This document shows positions 8,634-17,449 of a stretch of 64,000 nucleotides of DNA, in pieces (the stretch's first letter is position 1; each line of letters begins with the position of its first letter). This DNA is from Natronoarchaeum philippinense (GTDB lineage: Archaea; Halobacteriota; Halobacteria; Halobacteriales; Natronoarchaeaceae), in contig NZ_OBEJ01000001.1 in assembly GCF_900215575.1 (NCBI RefSeq), forward strand, positions 186,001 through 250,000, read 5' to 3'. The notes below the pieces were generated by a model that was not told where the DNA came from, ran no database searches, and saw nothing but the letters and a program-made list of their open reading frames with translations. The translations under genes were made by a program, and so were the position numbers.

Positions 8634-9017
8634 ATGCCAGAGACGACGCTCGTGTACGACGACGACTGTGGCTTCTGTACGTGGTGGGCCGACTTCGTCG
8701 ACCGACGCTCGGACGTTCGAGCCGTCGGCTTCATGGACTTGACCGACGACCTGCAGGATCGGCTTCCCGACGACTACGAGGAGTGTGCTCACCTCGTCAC
8801 CGACGAGACGGTCTACTCCTGTGGCGCCGCGATGGAACAGGCGTTCGTTCGCACCGACGTTCCCGACGAACTCGCCGATCTGGTCGAGTTCGCTCGCCAG
8901 TTCGATGACTACCGCCGACTCCGAGAGAGCGTCTACGAGTCGATCGCTGACAACCGCGAGACGGCCGGGAAGGTGATGTCGAAGACGCCGCCGGCGCGGC
9001 GCGACGACGGCGACTGA
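8634..9017 (+). CDS. DCC-family (DUF393) thiol-disulfide oxidoreductase-like protein
   Basis: 127 residues beginning with LVYDDDCGFCTWWADFVDRR, the DCGxC signature of the DUF393/DCC family, a thioredoxin-like group with a CxxC-type site close to the N-terminus. A second paired element (TDETVYSCGAAMEQAF) matches the family's GxxAI region. The redox partner is unknown. An AT-rich TTTA at 8609-8612 sits 25 bases before the ATG, consistent with leaderless expression. The epimerase gene downstream is on the other strand and ends 7 bases away. Confidence 0.85.
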   Translation: MPETTLVYDDDCGFCTWWADFVDRRSDVRAVGFMDLTDDLQDRLPDDYEECAHLVTDETVYSCGAAMEQAFVRTDVPDELADLVEFARQFDDYRRLRESVYESIADNRETAGKVMSKTPPARRDDGD

Positions 9018-9023
9018 TCGGTC

Positions 9024-10094
9024 TCAGGCCCGCGCGTCCGATCCGATCTCCGGGTGCCCGCGGACGAATCGGGCCATCGCCTCGACGTAGCTCTCGAACG
9101 GCGGCGGCGCGATGCCGGTGCCGGCCAAGTGTTCCCGCGCCCGCGGCCCGACGTACCGGGTCGGGTGATCGAAGTAGTCGAGCACTGCGGGCTCGATCCC
9201 CGTCCACCGGCGAACTGGCTGCCAAGCCAGCGCGCGCTTGACCGGCCTCTTGGGTGCCGGCACCGAGAGGACGCGGGTCCCCGCTGCCGCGGCCAGCGCG
9301 TCGGTCATCTCAGCGACGGTCGGGGGGTTCGGATCGCAGAGCTGGTAGACCTCTCCTTCCGAGGCTTCCAGCGCGCTCAGGTGGTCGATGGCGTCGACGA
9401 CGTAGTCCCGCGGGACGACGTTGATCTCGCAGTCGCCGGCGCCCGGCGGACGCGGGAGCGCAGCGACGCCGGGCTGGTCGAGCAGGAACTTGAGAAGGTA
9501 GTAGGGCCCATCGTACTTCTCGGTCCGCCCGGTCTCGCTGTCGCCGACGACGATCGCCGGCCGGTAGATGGTCGCTGGAATCCCCGCCGCCATCCGCTCC
9601 TGGACTGCAACTTCGGCTTCGAACTTCGTCGCCTCGTAGTGGTTGTTGAACGTCTGGCCCACATCCAGATCGTCCTCCGCGAAGACGCCGTCGTGACGGC
9701 CGCTGACGTAACAGGTGCTCACGTAGTGGAGGCGCTGGAGATCGTCGAATCCTTCGACGAAGTCGAGAACGTGCTCGGTGCCGTCGACGTTGACCGCCTC
9801 GCCGACGGCACGGGAGACGCCCAGATCGTAGACCGCCGCGAGGTGAAACGCCTCGGTGCATTCCGATTGTAGTTCGGTTCGATCGTCGGCGTCGAGCCCG
9901 AGATCCGACTCGGTGATGTCGCCCTCGTAGAGGCGGATTTCGTCGTCTTCACCGGCGAGCTCGGCGGCCCGGCGCCCGGCCTCCTCGCGGTACTTGGGCT
10001 GGACGAGACACGCGACGCGACGGTCACGGTCGAGCAGGCGCTCGATCAGCGCCGAGCCGAGAAAGCCGGGGAATCCGGTCAGGAAGACGGTCAC
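9024..10094 (-). CDS. NAD-dependent epimerase/dehydratase (extended SDR)
   Basis: 356 residues. The Rossmann motif GFPGFLGSALIERLL is at the very N-terminus, followed by the acidic loop (EGDITESDLGLD), FHLAAVYD, a conserved STCYVSG, and YEATKFEAE with the catalytic Tyr and Lys. The NHYEATKFEAE / YRPAIVVGDSETG layout resembles the thioester-reductase (male-sterility) branch of extended SDRs, so it could reduce an acyl substrate rather than epimerise a sugar. The GTG start overlaps the stop of the aldehyde dehydrogenase upstream (10091-10094, GTGA), so the two form an operon, and an aldehyde intermediate shared between them is plausible. Confidence 0.85.
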   Translation of the reverse strand: MTVFLTGFPGFLGSALIERLLDRDRRVACLVQPKYREEAGRRAAELAGEDDEIRLYEGDITESDLGLDADDRTELQSECTEAFHLAAVYDLGVSRAVGEAVNVDGTEHVLDFVEGFDDLQRLHYVSTCYVSGRHDGVFAEDDLDVGQTFNNHYEATKFEAEVAVQERMAAGIPATIYRPAIVVGDSETGRTEKYDGPYYLLKFLLDQPGVAALPRPPGAGDCEINVVPRDYVVDAIDHLSALEASEGEVYQLCDPNPPTVAEMTDALAAAAGTRVLSVPAPKRPVKRALAWQPVRRWTGIEPAVLDYFDHPTRYVGPRAREHLAGTGIAPPPFESYVEAMARFVRGHPEIGSDARA

Positions 10095-11683
10095 GAGCGC
10101 CACCCCAGTAGGTCGGTCCAAGTGCGGGCACGCCGTAGCTCGCTCAGCCGCTTCCAGCCTCGCAGGACCGGGACGAGCGCGCTCGCCCAGACGCGATCGG
10201 GTAGCGGCCCGGGCGCGATCGGCGCGACTCGCTGGGTTGCGACAGTCTGGGCTTCCGTGTACTTGGTCAGCCCCACGTCGCCGTGCCGGCGGCCGATTCC
10301 CGAGTCACCCATCCCGCCCATCGGCGCGTCGACCGAAGCCCACGCCGCGACGTACCCCTCGTTGACGTTGACGGTGCCACACTCGATGCGCTCGGCGACG
10401 CGCTCGCCGCGATCGGGATCGCCGGTCCAGACCGACGCGTTCAGGCCGTACTCCGAGTCGTTCGCGCGCTCGACGGCCTCGTCGACGCTCTCGACCTCGT
10501 AGACGGCGACGGCCGGCCCGAACGTCTCCTCGTCGAAGGCGACCATCTCAGGCGTGACGCCGGTCAGCACCGTCGGCTCGTAGCAGTACGGCCCCACGTC
10601 CGGCCGGGCGCGCCCGCCGGCCAGCACGTCGGCGCCCTTCTCGACGGCGTCCTCGACGTGCGACTGCACTTTGTCGAGCTGCGCTTGGGACTGCATCGAC
10701 CCCACGTCGGCACCGTAGCCGATCTCGGCGCCGAGCGAGAGCCCTCGCGTCGCCGCGACGAAGGCGTCGAGAAAGTCGTCGTACACGTCTTCGTGGACGT
10801 AGAGCCGCTCGGTCGAGATACAAAGCTGGCCGGCGTTGGCGAAGCAGGCCCGGACGGCGCCCTCGGCGGCCGACTCGGGGTCGGCGTCGTCGAGGACGAC
10901 CAAGGGGTTCTTGCCGCCGAGTTCCAGCGACGAGGGAAGGAGGTTTCGACCGGCTTGGGCCGCGACCTCGCGGCCGACCTCGGTCGAGCCGGTGAAGCCC
11001 ACGAAGTCGACGGCCTCGATCAGCGGTTCGCCGAGGCGCTCGCCCGGGCCGCTGACGATCTGGAACAGGTCGGCGGGAAGCCCCGCCTCGATCAGCAACT
11101 CCCGGACGAACAGTGCGGTGTAGGTCGTCTCCTCGGCGGGCTTGCAGACGACGGCGTTGCCCGCGAGCAGCGCCGGCAGCGCGTCCGAGATCGTCAGCAC
11201 GACCGGGTAGTTCCACGGCGAGATCAGCCCGACGACGCCGACGGGCTGGCGGTGGACGACCGCCTTGGTGGCGAAGGGGATCCCGCCGGAGCGGCGCTCA
11301 GAGGTCAGCAGCGACGGCGCGACGTTCCCGTAGTGACGAGCGTTGTTGGCAACGTCCATGACCTCCTCGACGGCGTCGCGCCGGGTCTTGCCCGTTTCGA
11401 GCTGGACGAGATCGAGCACCTCGGCACGCCGATCCAGAAACAGATCGTGGAACCGATCGAAGATGTCGACGCGCTCCTCGACCGACCGGTCGGCCCACGC
11501 GGACTGGGCCTCCCGAGCACGTTCGACCGCGGCCGCCACGTCGGCGTCCGTACACGACGGGATCGAGCCGATCGTCTCGCCGATCGCGGGCGCCTCGACC
11601 GGCAGATCCTCGCGCTCTCCCGTCGCGGTGACGCCGTCTCGCAGCGCCCCGAGTCGTTCCGGATCGGTCCACTCGGTGTTCAT
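10091..11683 (-). CDS. NAD(P)-dependent aldehyde dehydrogenase (succinate-semialdehyde dehydrogenase type)
   Basis: 530 residues, starting at the ATG at 11683 (MNTEWTDPERLGALRDG). The family landmarks are in order: SPWNYPVVLTISDALPAL, GFTGSTEVGREVA, the catalytic Glu in LELGGKNPLVV, the nucleophilic Cys in NAGQLCISTERLYVH, and EETFGPAVAVY. The pattern GQLCIS and the length suit the succinate-semialdehyde/broad-range ALDH group. The C-terminus runs about 45 residues past the usual end. A TATA box (11708-11713) gives a leaderless start, back to back with the promoter of the flavoenzyme at 11789. The substrate is not certain. Confidence 0.9.
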   Translation of the reverse strand: MNTEWTDPERLGALRDGVTATGEREDLPVEAPAIGETIGSIPSCTDADVAAAVERAREAQSAWADRSVEERVDIFDRFHDLFLDRRAEVLDLVQLETGKTRRDAVEEVMDVANNARHYGNVAPSLLTSERRSGGIPFATKAVVHRQPVGVVGLISPWNYPVVLTISDALPALLAGNAVVCKPAEETTYTALFVRELLIEAGLPADLFQIVSGPGERLGEPLIEAVDFVGFTGSTEVGREVAAQAGRNLLPSSLELGGKNPLVVLDDADPESAAEGAVRACFANAGQLCISTERLYVHEDVYDDFLDAFVAATRGLSLGAEIGYGADVGSMQSQAQLDKVQSHVEDAVEKGADVLAGGRARPDVGPYCYEPTVLTGVTPEMVAFDEETFGPAVAVYEVESVDEAVERANDSEYGLNASVWTGDPDRGERVAERIECGTVNVNEGYVAAWASVDAPMGGMGDSGIGRRHGDVGLTKYTEAQTVATQRVAPIAPGPLPDRVWASALVPVLRGWKRLSELRRARTWTDLLGWRS

Positions 11684-11707
11684 GCGGACGAATACACTGG
11701 GACGACG

Positions 11708-11713
11708 TTTATA
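11708..11713 (-). promoter_or_regulatory. TATA box of the aldehyde dehydrogenase operon
   Basis: TATAAA on the minus strand, centred 27 bases from the ATG at 11683. Divergent promoter for the gene at 11789 lies 45 bases to the right. Confidence 0.6.
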
Positions 11714-11759
11714 GTTCCCGACGAGTGCAGAGCCGTTCTTCCGACGGAATGGCCGGGGA

Positions 11760-11764
11760 TTTAC
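11760..11764 (+). promoter_or_regulatory. TATA-like box of the flavin disulfide reductase gene
   Basis: TTTAC at 11760-11764, centre 27 bases before the ATG at 11789. It rejects the long upstream extension of this reading frame, which is a shadow of the aldehyde dehydrogenase. Confidence 0.45.
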
Positions 11765-11788
11765 GCCGCCGACGCCGTAGCACCGACC

Positions 11789-13210
11789 ATGCAAGAGTTC
11801 GACCTCGTCGTGATCGGCGGCGGTTCGGGGACTGCAGTCGGGGACGCCGCAGCCGACCGCGGCCAGAGCGTCGCAATCGTCGAACCGGGGCCGCTCGGGG
11901 GCGCCTGCGTCACCCGAGGCTGCGTGCCATCGAAGGGGCTGATCCACCGCGCCGACATCGTCGAGACGATCCGTAGCGCCGGCGAGTTCGGCGTCGACGC
12001 GTCGGTCGACGGCGTCACGTTCGAGGCGATCGTCGAGGAGGTCCACGACACCGTCCACGAGAAGGCCGAGCACATGGAACAGTCGGTCGAAGCGTCCGAC
12101 CGCAAGACGCTGTTCGACGCCGAAGCGAGGTTCGTCGACGAGCGCACCGTCGCGGTCGACGGCGAGAAGCTTCGCGGCGAGCAGGTCGTGATCGCGGCGG
12201 GCGGTCGCCCCTCGACGCCGCCGATCGACGGGCTCGACGCGGTCGATCATCTCACGAGCACCGGCGCGCTGTTCCCCGACGAGCGCCCGGATCGGCTCGT
12301 GATCCTCGGCGGCGGCTACATCGGCGCCGAACTGGGCCACTTCTACGAGGCGATGGGCGTCGACGTGGCGATCGTCGGCCGGAGCGACGCGCTCCTCGAC
12401 CGCGAGGACGACGCCGTCAGCGAAGCCGTGACCACGGCGTTCGAGGAGCGCTGTGACGTGTACACCGGTCACGAGGCGACCGCCGTCGAAGACGACGGCG
12501 AGGAGATCACTGTCACTGCCGAGCGGACGGCCGACGGCGAGACCGTCGAAGTGACCGGCGACGAGTTGCTCCTCGCCACGGGGCGGCGGCCCAACACCGA
12601 CCGGCTCGCGGTCGAGGAAGCCGGGATCAAAACCGATGACGACGGCTTCGTCGAGACCGACGAGTATCTGCGCACGACCGCCGACGGCGTCTGGGCGGTC
12701 GGCGACATCGCCGGGCCGCCGCTGTTCAAGCACGTCGCCGACTACGAGGCCCGCATCGTCGCCGAAAACGCCGTTCTCGGCCGCGAGGAGGCCGTCGATT
12801 ACACCGGCGTCGGCCACGCCGTCTTCACGTCACCGCGCGTCGCAAGCGTCGGCGAGACCGAAGCCGAACTTCGGGATACCGACACGGCCTACGAGTCGGC
12901 CCGCGCCGAGTACGGCGACGTGCCGATGGGGATGGCCGCGAAAGAGGACCGCGGGTTCGTGAAGGTGCTCGCCGCCCCCGACGACGGCGAAATCTTGGGC
13001 TGTCACATCGTCGGCGACGAGGCGCCGACTCTGCTCCACGAGGTGCTCGTCGCCCTACGCAGCGGCTCGGGGACGGTTGCGGACGTAGCAGAAACGATTC
13101 ACGTTCATCCAGCGCTCAACGAAGTCGTACTCGCGGCGTTCGACGAACTCGCAGACGTTCCCTACTCGGGGACGCCCGACTGGAGCGACGTGTCGATGGG
13201 GTCGCGGTAG
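11789..13210 (+). CDS. FAD-dependent pyridine nucleotide-disulfide oxidoreductase (dihydrolipoyl dehydrogenase-like)
   Basis: 473 residues. The FAD-binding motif VVIGGGSGTAVGDAAADRG opens the protein; the redox-active disulfide follows in GGACVTRGCVPSKGLI; the NAD(P) Rossmann motif is ILGGGYIGAELGHFYEAMG; ATGRRPNTD and VWAVGDIAG give the second FAD contact; and the dimer interface ends in HVHPALNEVV, with the His of the His-Glu dyad of dihydrolipoyl dehydrogenase, glutathione reductase and mercuric reductase. No N-terminal metal-binding domain is present. The nearby aldehyde dehydrogenase operon is divergent, not a 2-oxoacid dehydrogenase complex, so the physiological disulfide substrate is open. 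Confidence 0.9.
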   Translation: MQEFDLVVIGGGSGTAVGDAAADRGQSVAIVEPGPLGGACVTRGCVPSKGLIHRADIVETIRSAGEFGVDASVDGVTFEAIVEEVHDTVHEKAEHMEQSVEASDRKTLFDAEARFVDERTVAVDGEKLRGEQVVIAAGGRPSTPPIDGLDAVDHLTSTGALFPDERPDRLVILGGGYIGAELGHFYEAMGVDVAIVGRSDALLDREDDAVSEAVTTAFEERCDVYTGHEATAVEDDGEEITVTAERTADGETVEVTGDELLLATGRRPNTDRLAVEEAGIKTDDDGFVETDEYLRTTADGVWAVGDIAGPPLFKHVADYEARIVAENAVLGREEAVDYTGVGHAVFTSPRVASVGETEAELRDTDTAYESARAEYGDVPMGMAAKEDRGFVKVLAAPDDGEILGCHIVGDEAPTLLHEVLVALRSGSGTVADVAETIHVHPALNEVVLAAFDELADVPYSGTPDWSDVSMGSR

Positions 13211-13225
13211 CGTCCCCTAACGGCG

Positions 13226-15088
13226 CTACCCGAAGAGCCGTTCTCGGAGGCTCCGCTCTCCGGCCTGTTCTGCCAGCAACACCGGGATGTCGGTCCCGTT
13301 GATCACGTCGAAGTACAGCGATTCGGTGACGAGCCTGCTGAGCAGTCCCTCCTCGGTCGCGCCGACGACCAGCAGCGAGTGGTCGGCGGCTTCGCGCGCG
13401 ATCGCGTCTTCCAGATCGCCGCCGTCGTCGACGATCAGCGCCGCGTCCGCCAGTCCGTTCTCAGCCGCCCACTCGGTGAGGAACTGCTCGCCGTCCTCGC
13501 GCTCGCCGGGGCCGTCGACGACGTGGAGCAGGGACACCTCGGCGCCGGTAGTCGTCTGGAGCGCGCGAGCGACATCGGCACTCAGCTCGCAGTTGGGGCC
13601 GCGGCCGACCGGCAACAGGAGCCGCGAGGCGTCGACTCGGTCGCCGTCGAACACGAGGAAGTCGCTGGGAAGCCGCCGCGTAAGCTCGCTCAGCGGGCGC
13701 TCGGCGCGACCCGACGCCCAGAGACGGTTGTCGCCCCAGCTCATCAGGACGAGATCGGCGCTCTCGCGCTCGGCGATGTTGAACAGCTCCTCGAACGACC
13801 GGTGTGACAGCACCGTCGACGTCTGGAAGGGAACGTCGTAGCGCCGGGCGGTTTCGCGGGCGTCGCCGAGCAGTTCGTCGGACTCCTCGACGATGCGCCG
13901 GCGCTGGCTCGCGCCGTAGCCCCGCGGCGAGCCGTCGGGGATCTGGACGACGTGGACGACGTGGACGTTGGCGTCTTCTCGCCCGTTTGCGATCGAACAG
14001 GCGAGTTCGACGAGTTCTGACTCCGTCCGCGGATTTGCGATCGGAACGAGGATGGTGTCGCCCTCCGTTGGGGGCATCTCGCCGGTGTCGATCAGCGGGA
14101 CGTACGAACGCCCGGCGAACCGCCCGAACGCCCACTCTTTGATCGAGAGCTGCCGGTCGGCGCCCTCGAACCGGGCCGATTCGAGCCGGTGCTCGCTCGT
14201 CTGGAAGTAGTTGACGACGGTGACCAACAGGACGCCGCCGAGTGTGTTCCCGAGCAAGACCGGTATCACGAACTCCCACATCCCGACCAGAAACGCCACC
14301 TGTCCGTGCAAGACGAGGTAGACCATCTCGGTAAAGGAGACGACGGAGTGGAACAGGCCGCCGAGCGGAATGGCAAGAAACGCTAGGTAGACGACGGTGA
14401 GCCGAGAAATCGTGTCTCTGGCGGCGTACTCGACCCAGACGACGCCGGCGACGACCAGCCCCGCGAAGGCGGCCTTCGAGAACAGCGACCACCACTCCGT
14501 CTCGACGCCCTCCTGTGCGATCTCGACCGCTGCGACTGACGCCTCGGGCGAGAGGACGCCGCCGTAGGCCAGCGCGAGCGCACCGAGAGCGCCGCCGGTG
14601 AAGTTCCCCGCCAGCACGACGCTCCAGTTCCGGAGCAACGCCGGAACGCTCGCGATCCGCTCGATGGTGAGCGCGACCGGCGGGAGCGTGTTCTCGGTGT
14701 AGAGCTGGTAGCGCCCGATGATGATGTAGATGAACCCGAGCGGGTACAACAGTGCACTCAGCACCGCATCGCCGCCGGTTTTGGCCGTCAGCGACACGTA
14801 CAGCATGAATGTGATCGTGATCGCAAAGCCGGCCGCCAGAGCGCTGAAAAACAGCTCCCGGCTGCCGGACGTGATCTCCTCGTCAGCGGCCGCGACGATC
14901 CGCTGGAACACCTCGTCCGAACTGAAGCGGTCCCTGACGACGGCGCCGACCGCGGGGGCGCCGCTCCGGGAGCGCTCGACCGCCTCTCGAACCGACTCGG
15001 CACCTGCCGGCTCGTCGTCGGACAGTACGGTCGTCTCGGACCCGCGCCGTCCCGCAGGGCCGTCGTCGTGCCGTTCTTGATCAGTCAT
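13226..15088 (-). CDS. Formate/nitrite transporter family channel fused to two C-terminal Usp domains
   Basis: 620 residues in three parts. After an acidic cytosolic tail of about 55 residues comes an FNT channel (about 60-300) with six hydrophobic segments and family landmarks GRYQLYTENTLPP, LAGNFTGGALGALALAYGG, LGGLFHSVVSFTEMVYLV (the central-gate His) and LGNTLGGVLLVTVVNYF. Two universal-stress-protein-like domains follow (about 335-470, starting DTILVPIANPR, and 475-605, starting RLLLPVGRGPN). Neither has a clear ATP-binding GxxGxxG(S/T) loop. The FNT part would pass small monocarboxylates, nitrite or hydrosulfide; the Usp pair probably regulates it from the cytosol. It lies among several stand-alone Usp genes. 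Confidence 0.88.
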   Translation of the reverse strand: MTDQERHDDGPAGRRGSETTVLSDDEPAGAESVREAVERSRSGAPAVGAVVRDRFSSDEVFQRIVAAADEEITSGSRELFFSALAAGFAITITFMLYVSLTAKTGGDAVLSALLYPLGFIYIIIGRYQLYTENTLPPVALTIERIASVPALLRNWSVVLAGNFTGGALGALALAYGGVLSPEASVAAVEIAQEGVETEWWSLFSKAAFAGLVVAGVVWVEYAARDTISRLTVVYLAFLAIPLGGLFHSVVSFTEMVYLVLHGQVAFLVGMWEFVIPVLLGNTLGGVLLVTVVNYFQTSEHRLESARFEGADRQLSIKEWAFGRFAGRSYVPLIDTGEMPPTEGDTILVPIANPRTESELVELACSIANGREDANVHVVHVVQIPDGSPRGYGASQRRRIVEESDELLGDARETARRYDVPFQTSTVLSHRSFEELFNIAERESADLVLMSWGDNRLWASGRAERPLSELTRRLPSDFLVFDGDRVDASRLLLPVGRGPNCELSADVARALQTTTGAEVSLLHVVDGPGEREDGEQFLTEWAAENGLADAALIVDDGGDLEDAIAREAADHSLLVVGATEEGLLSRLVTESLYFDVINGTDIPVLLAEQAGERSLRERLFG

Positions 15089-15233
15089 CGGTTATCGAAC
15101 CGTCGGCCGTCGCCGGACCGAACCGGAGACGAACACCACTCCACTCGTTCATCGCGTTCATGGCCAACGGTTGCGGCGAGGTTGCCAAAAAGTTGCGGGG
15201 CTCGCGCCCGCCGTGGCATCGATCGGCGGACAG

Positions 15234-15683
15234 TCAGCGAACCACCGTCACTGTGACGCCGGCCCGTCGGGCGACTCGCTTTGCGGTCGATCCCAGCAAC
15301 ACGTGCGAGAGCGTGTCGTTGCTGGCCGCGCCGATCACGATCTGGTCCACGTCGCGCTCGTCGGCGTACCGGAGAATCTCCCTGCTCGGATTGCCGAGCT
15401 TGACGACGCTGTCGAACTCGCCGTCGAACTCTTTGGCGTCCTCGCGTAGCTCTTCGTGTAGCTCGTGGGCGTTGTCCCACTGTCGCTCGTACCACTCCGG
15501 CGTGTACGCCGGCACCCCGGACTGTCCGAGCGGCGACTGGAGCCCGGGCGACAGCGGGTCGATGTCGAACGGATCGACGACGGTGATCGCCGTGACGTCG
15601 ACGTCCGGCAGCTTGAAGGCGTATTCCAGCGCGTGGCGCGACTCGTCCGAGCCATCGACCGGAACGAGGACGAGGTCTGTCAT
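15234..15683 (-). CDS. Universal stress protein (UspA family)
   Basis: 149 residues from the ATG at 15683; the upstream extension of the frame is shadow. It starts TDLVLVPVDGSDESRHALEYA, the standard Usp beta1-alpha1 with the ATP-contacting Asp, and ends IVIGAASNDTLSHVLLGSTAKRVARR, where the family's GxxGxxxxxxxxxGS loop is weakened at its first half. A linker of about 25 residues after beta2 (SPGLQSPLGQSGVPAYTPEW) is longer than in most. The gene lies 61 bases downstream of the PiT-like transporter on the same strand and could be co-transcribed with it. Confidence 0.9.
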   Translation of the reverse strand: MTDLVLVPVDGSDESRHALEYAFKLPDVDVTAITVVDPFDIDPLSPGLQSPLGQSGVPAYTPEWYERQWDNAHELHEELREDAKEFDGEFDSVVKLGNPSREILRYADERDVDQIVIGAASNDTLSHVLLGSTAKRVARRAGVTVTVVR

Positions 15684-15744
15684 GTGGCCCGGTACGTGTC
15701 CCCGCGTGATAGCTCTGGGTGGCGAGAGGTGAAGCGCAGTCGGC

Positions 15745-17040
15745 TCAGAGCAACAACTCGAACAGGACGTACGCGCCGATCGCCGACAGCGTCGGGGTGA
15801 GCACCCACAGGAACACGATGCGGCTGGTCGCCGCCGGATCGAACAGGCTCTCGGCGGCCAGCTCGTCGAGGTCTTCCTCGCCGATCGGCGCCACTTCGCC
15901 ACCCTCTTGCTCGATGGACTCGGCGCGCTGCTCGGCTTCGGCTTCCTGCTCGGTTTCGCTGCCAGCGAGGGTGCCGACGGTCGGCCCGCCGGGCGTCTCA
16001 CCCTCCGCTGGCCCCGCTCCGAGCGCCCCCGTCGTCAGTTCGGTCCCGCCATCGTCTGCGGGGCGCGCGGCCTCGGGTTCGACGGCGACGCTTGCGGCCT
16101 CTGCGAGCGTGACCGCGCGGCTGGCCCGCCCCCAGCCCAGTCCGATGATACAACAGGTCGTGCTCACGGCGAGACTCGCAGGGATGCCAAGCTGGGAGAG
16201 CACCGTGATGATCGTCGCGCCGACCGTCGAAACGATCAGCGCCGCCAGAATCGGTAGGTCGGTGATCCCCTCACCGACCGTCGCCAGCGTCCGCCGAGCG
16301 ATCGTGAAGCCGCCGAGTCCGATCGCGCCGATGGCCAGCAAAATGCCCTGCTCGACCGAGATCGACCCGTTGCCCACCAGCGGGGCGACGGCGTTGGCGG
16401 CGTTCGACGCGCCCGCGGAAAATCCCATGTAACAGGCGATCACCAGCACCAGCGCCGAGCCGACGATGTCCCGCGGCGTCGCCCGGTCGTTGAACGTGGG
16501 ACGCGGGAGCGGCCCCGACCGATCCAGTTGGACGAGCGAGTTCTCCAGTCGCGTGAAGGTGAATCGGGCGTCGAGATAGGGGTAGAGATAGCGGCCGATC
16601 ACCATGCCGATCAGGAACGCCAACAGCGGGGCGACGATCCACGCCGAGACGATTCGGAACATGATCGCCTCGTTGAGCGTGCCGGTCGCCAGTCCGAGGC
16701 CGACGATCGCGCCGACGGCCGTCATCGACGTCGACGCCGGGACGCCGTAGAGATTCGAGATCAGCAGCGACGCCCCGGCGAAAAAGAGCACGCCGACGCT
16801 GGTCGCAAGCGTAAACTGGCTCGCCGGGACGATCTGGCTGCTCATCGTGTCGATGACGTTCCGGCCAACGGTCCAACCGCCAAGCAGCGCAAAGCTCGTA
16901 AACAGCGTGGCTGCGGTGACCTTGCCGACGATCCGGCTCCCGACCGCCGGTCCGAAGGCGACGCCCGTCGAGGAGCCGCCGATGTTGTAGCCGACGAACG
17001 CGGCCACGAACAAGCCGACGACGAGTAGCGCAGTTACCAT
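15745..17040 (-). CDS. PiT-like (Pho4 family) inorganic anion permease
   Basis: 431 residues starting MVTALLVVGLFVAAFVGYN. About ten membrane segments in two homologous halves separated by a cytosolic loop (about 190-225), and a long acidic cytosolic loop near the C-terminus (about 320-400) before a final helix. The second half keeps the Pho4 signature as GASNAANAVAPLVG; in the first half the corresponding place reads YNIGGSSTGVAFGPAVG, without the Asp/Asn pair of GANDVAN. It belongs to the inorganic phosphate transporter family, but with one altered half the substrate may differ. A GAATAC box at about 17067 gives a leaderless start at 17040. Confidence 0.85.
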   Translation of the reverse strand: MVTALLVVGLFVAAFVGYNIGGSSTGVAFGPAVGSRIVGKVTAATLFTSFALLGGWTVGRNVIDTMSSQIVPASQFTLATSVGVLFFAGASLLISNLYGVPASTSMTAVGAIVGLGLATGTLNEAIMFRIVSAWIVAPLLAFLIGMVIGRYLYPYLDARFTFTRLENSLVQLDRSGPLPRPTFNDRATPRDIVGSALVLVIACYMGFSAGASNAANAVAPLVGNGSISVEQGILLAIGAIGLGGFTIARRTLATVGEGITDLPILAALIVSTVGATIITVLSQLGIPASLAVSTTCCIIGLGWGRASRAVTLAEAASVAVEPEAARPADDGGTELTTGALGAGPAEGETPGGPTVGTLAGSETEQEAEAEQRAESIEQEGGEVAPIGEEDLDELAAESLFDPAATSRIVFLWVLTPTLSAIGAYVLFELLL

Positions 17041-17206
17041 TCGGATTGGGCTACTACGCCGGCCTACGTATTCTCTCTGGTGGCGGACTGGTTTTACATC
17101 AAATACGTCCTCAGCGCTCACCGGCCGCCACTGGAGACGCCACGGATCGGGACGGCCGAACGTGATCGGGAGAATCGCTTTTCGGCTACCAGCCGTCACA
17201 GCACGT

Positions 17207-17440
17207 ATGAGCCTCGAACCCTCGGAGAGCGGCCCTACCCTCGACGTTCGGGAGATCGACGGCGAGCCCTTCGGCGACATCATGGCGGCCGTCGAGGACC
17301 TCTCGCCCGGCGAAACGCTGACGCTGCTCAACAGCTTCGAGCCCGTGCCGCTGTACGAGGTGCTCGAACGGAAGGGGTACAGCCACGAGACGACGCAACT
17401 CGACGCCGATCTGTGGCGCGTCGAGATCGAGCACGCCTGA
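17207..17440 (+). CDS. DUF2249 family protein
   Basis: 77 residues starting at the ATG at 17207. It contains the DUF2249 core: LDVREIDGEPFGDIMAAVEDL, then SPGETLTLLNSFEPVPLYEVLERKG cut over two elements, and the end LWRVEIEHA. DUF2249 proteins are small, SirA/TusA-like folds often found near respiratory, nitrite-reduction or hemerythrin genes; the exact role is unknown. The Cys of TusA is absent. It converges on the thioredoxin gene 9 bases downstream. Confidence 0.85.
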   Translation: MSLEPSESGPTLDVREIDGEPFGDIMAAVEDLSPGETLTLLNSFEPVPLYEVLERKGYSHETTQLDADLWRVEIEHA

Positions 17441-17449
17441 GCGACCGGC

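Noticed and set aside
10283-11788. Upstream extension of the flavin disulfide reductase frame
   Set aside because: The extension lies opposite the aldehyde dehydrogenase and has shadow composition; FAD-binding motif and TATA box fix the start at 11789.
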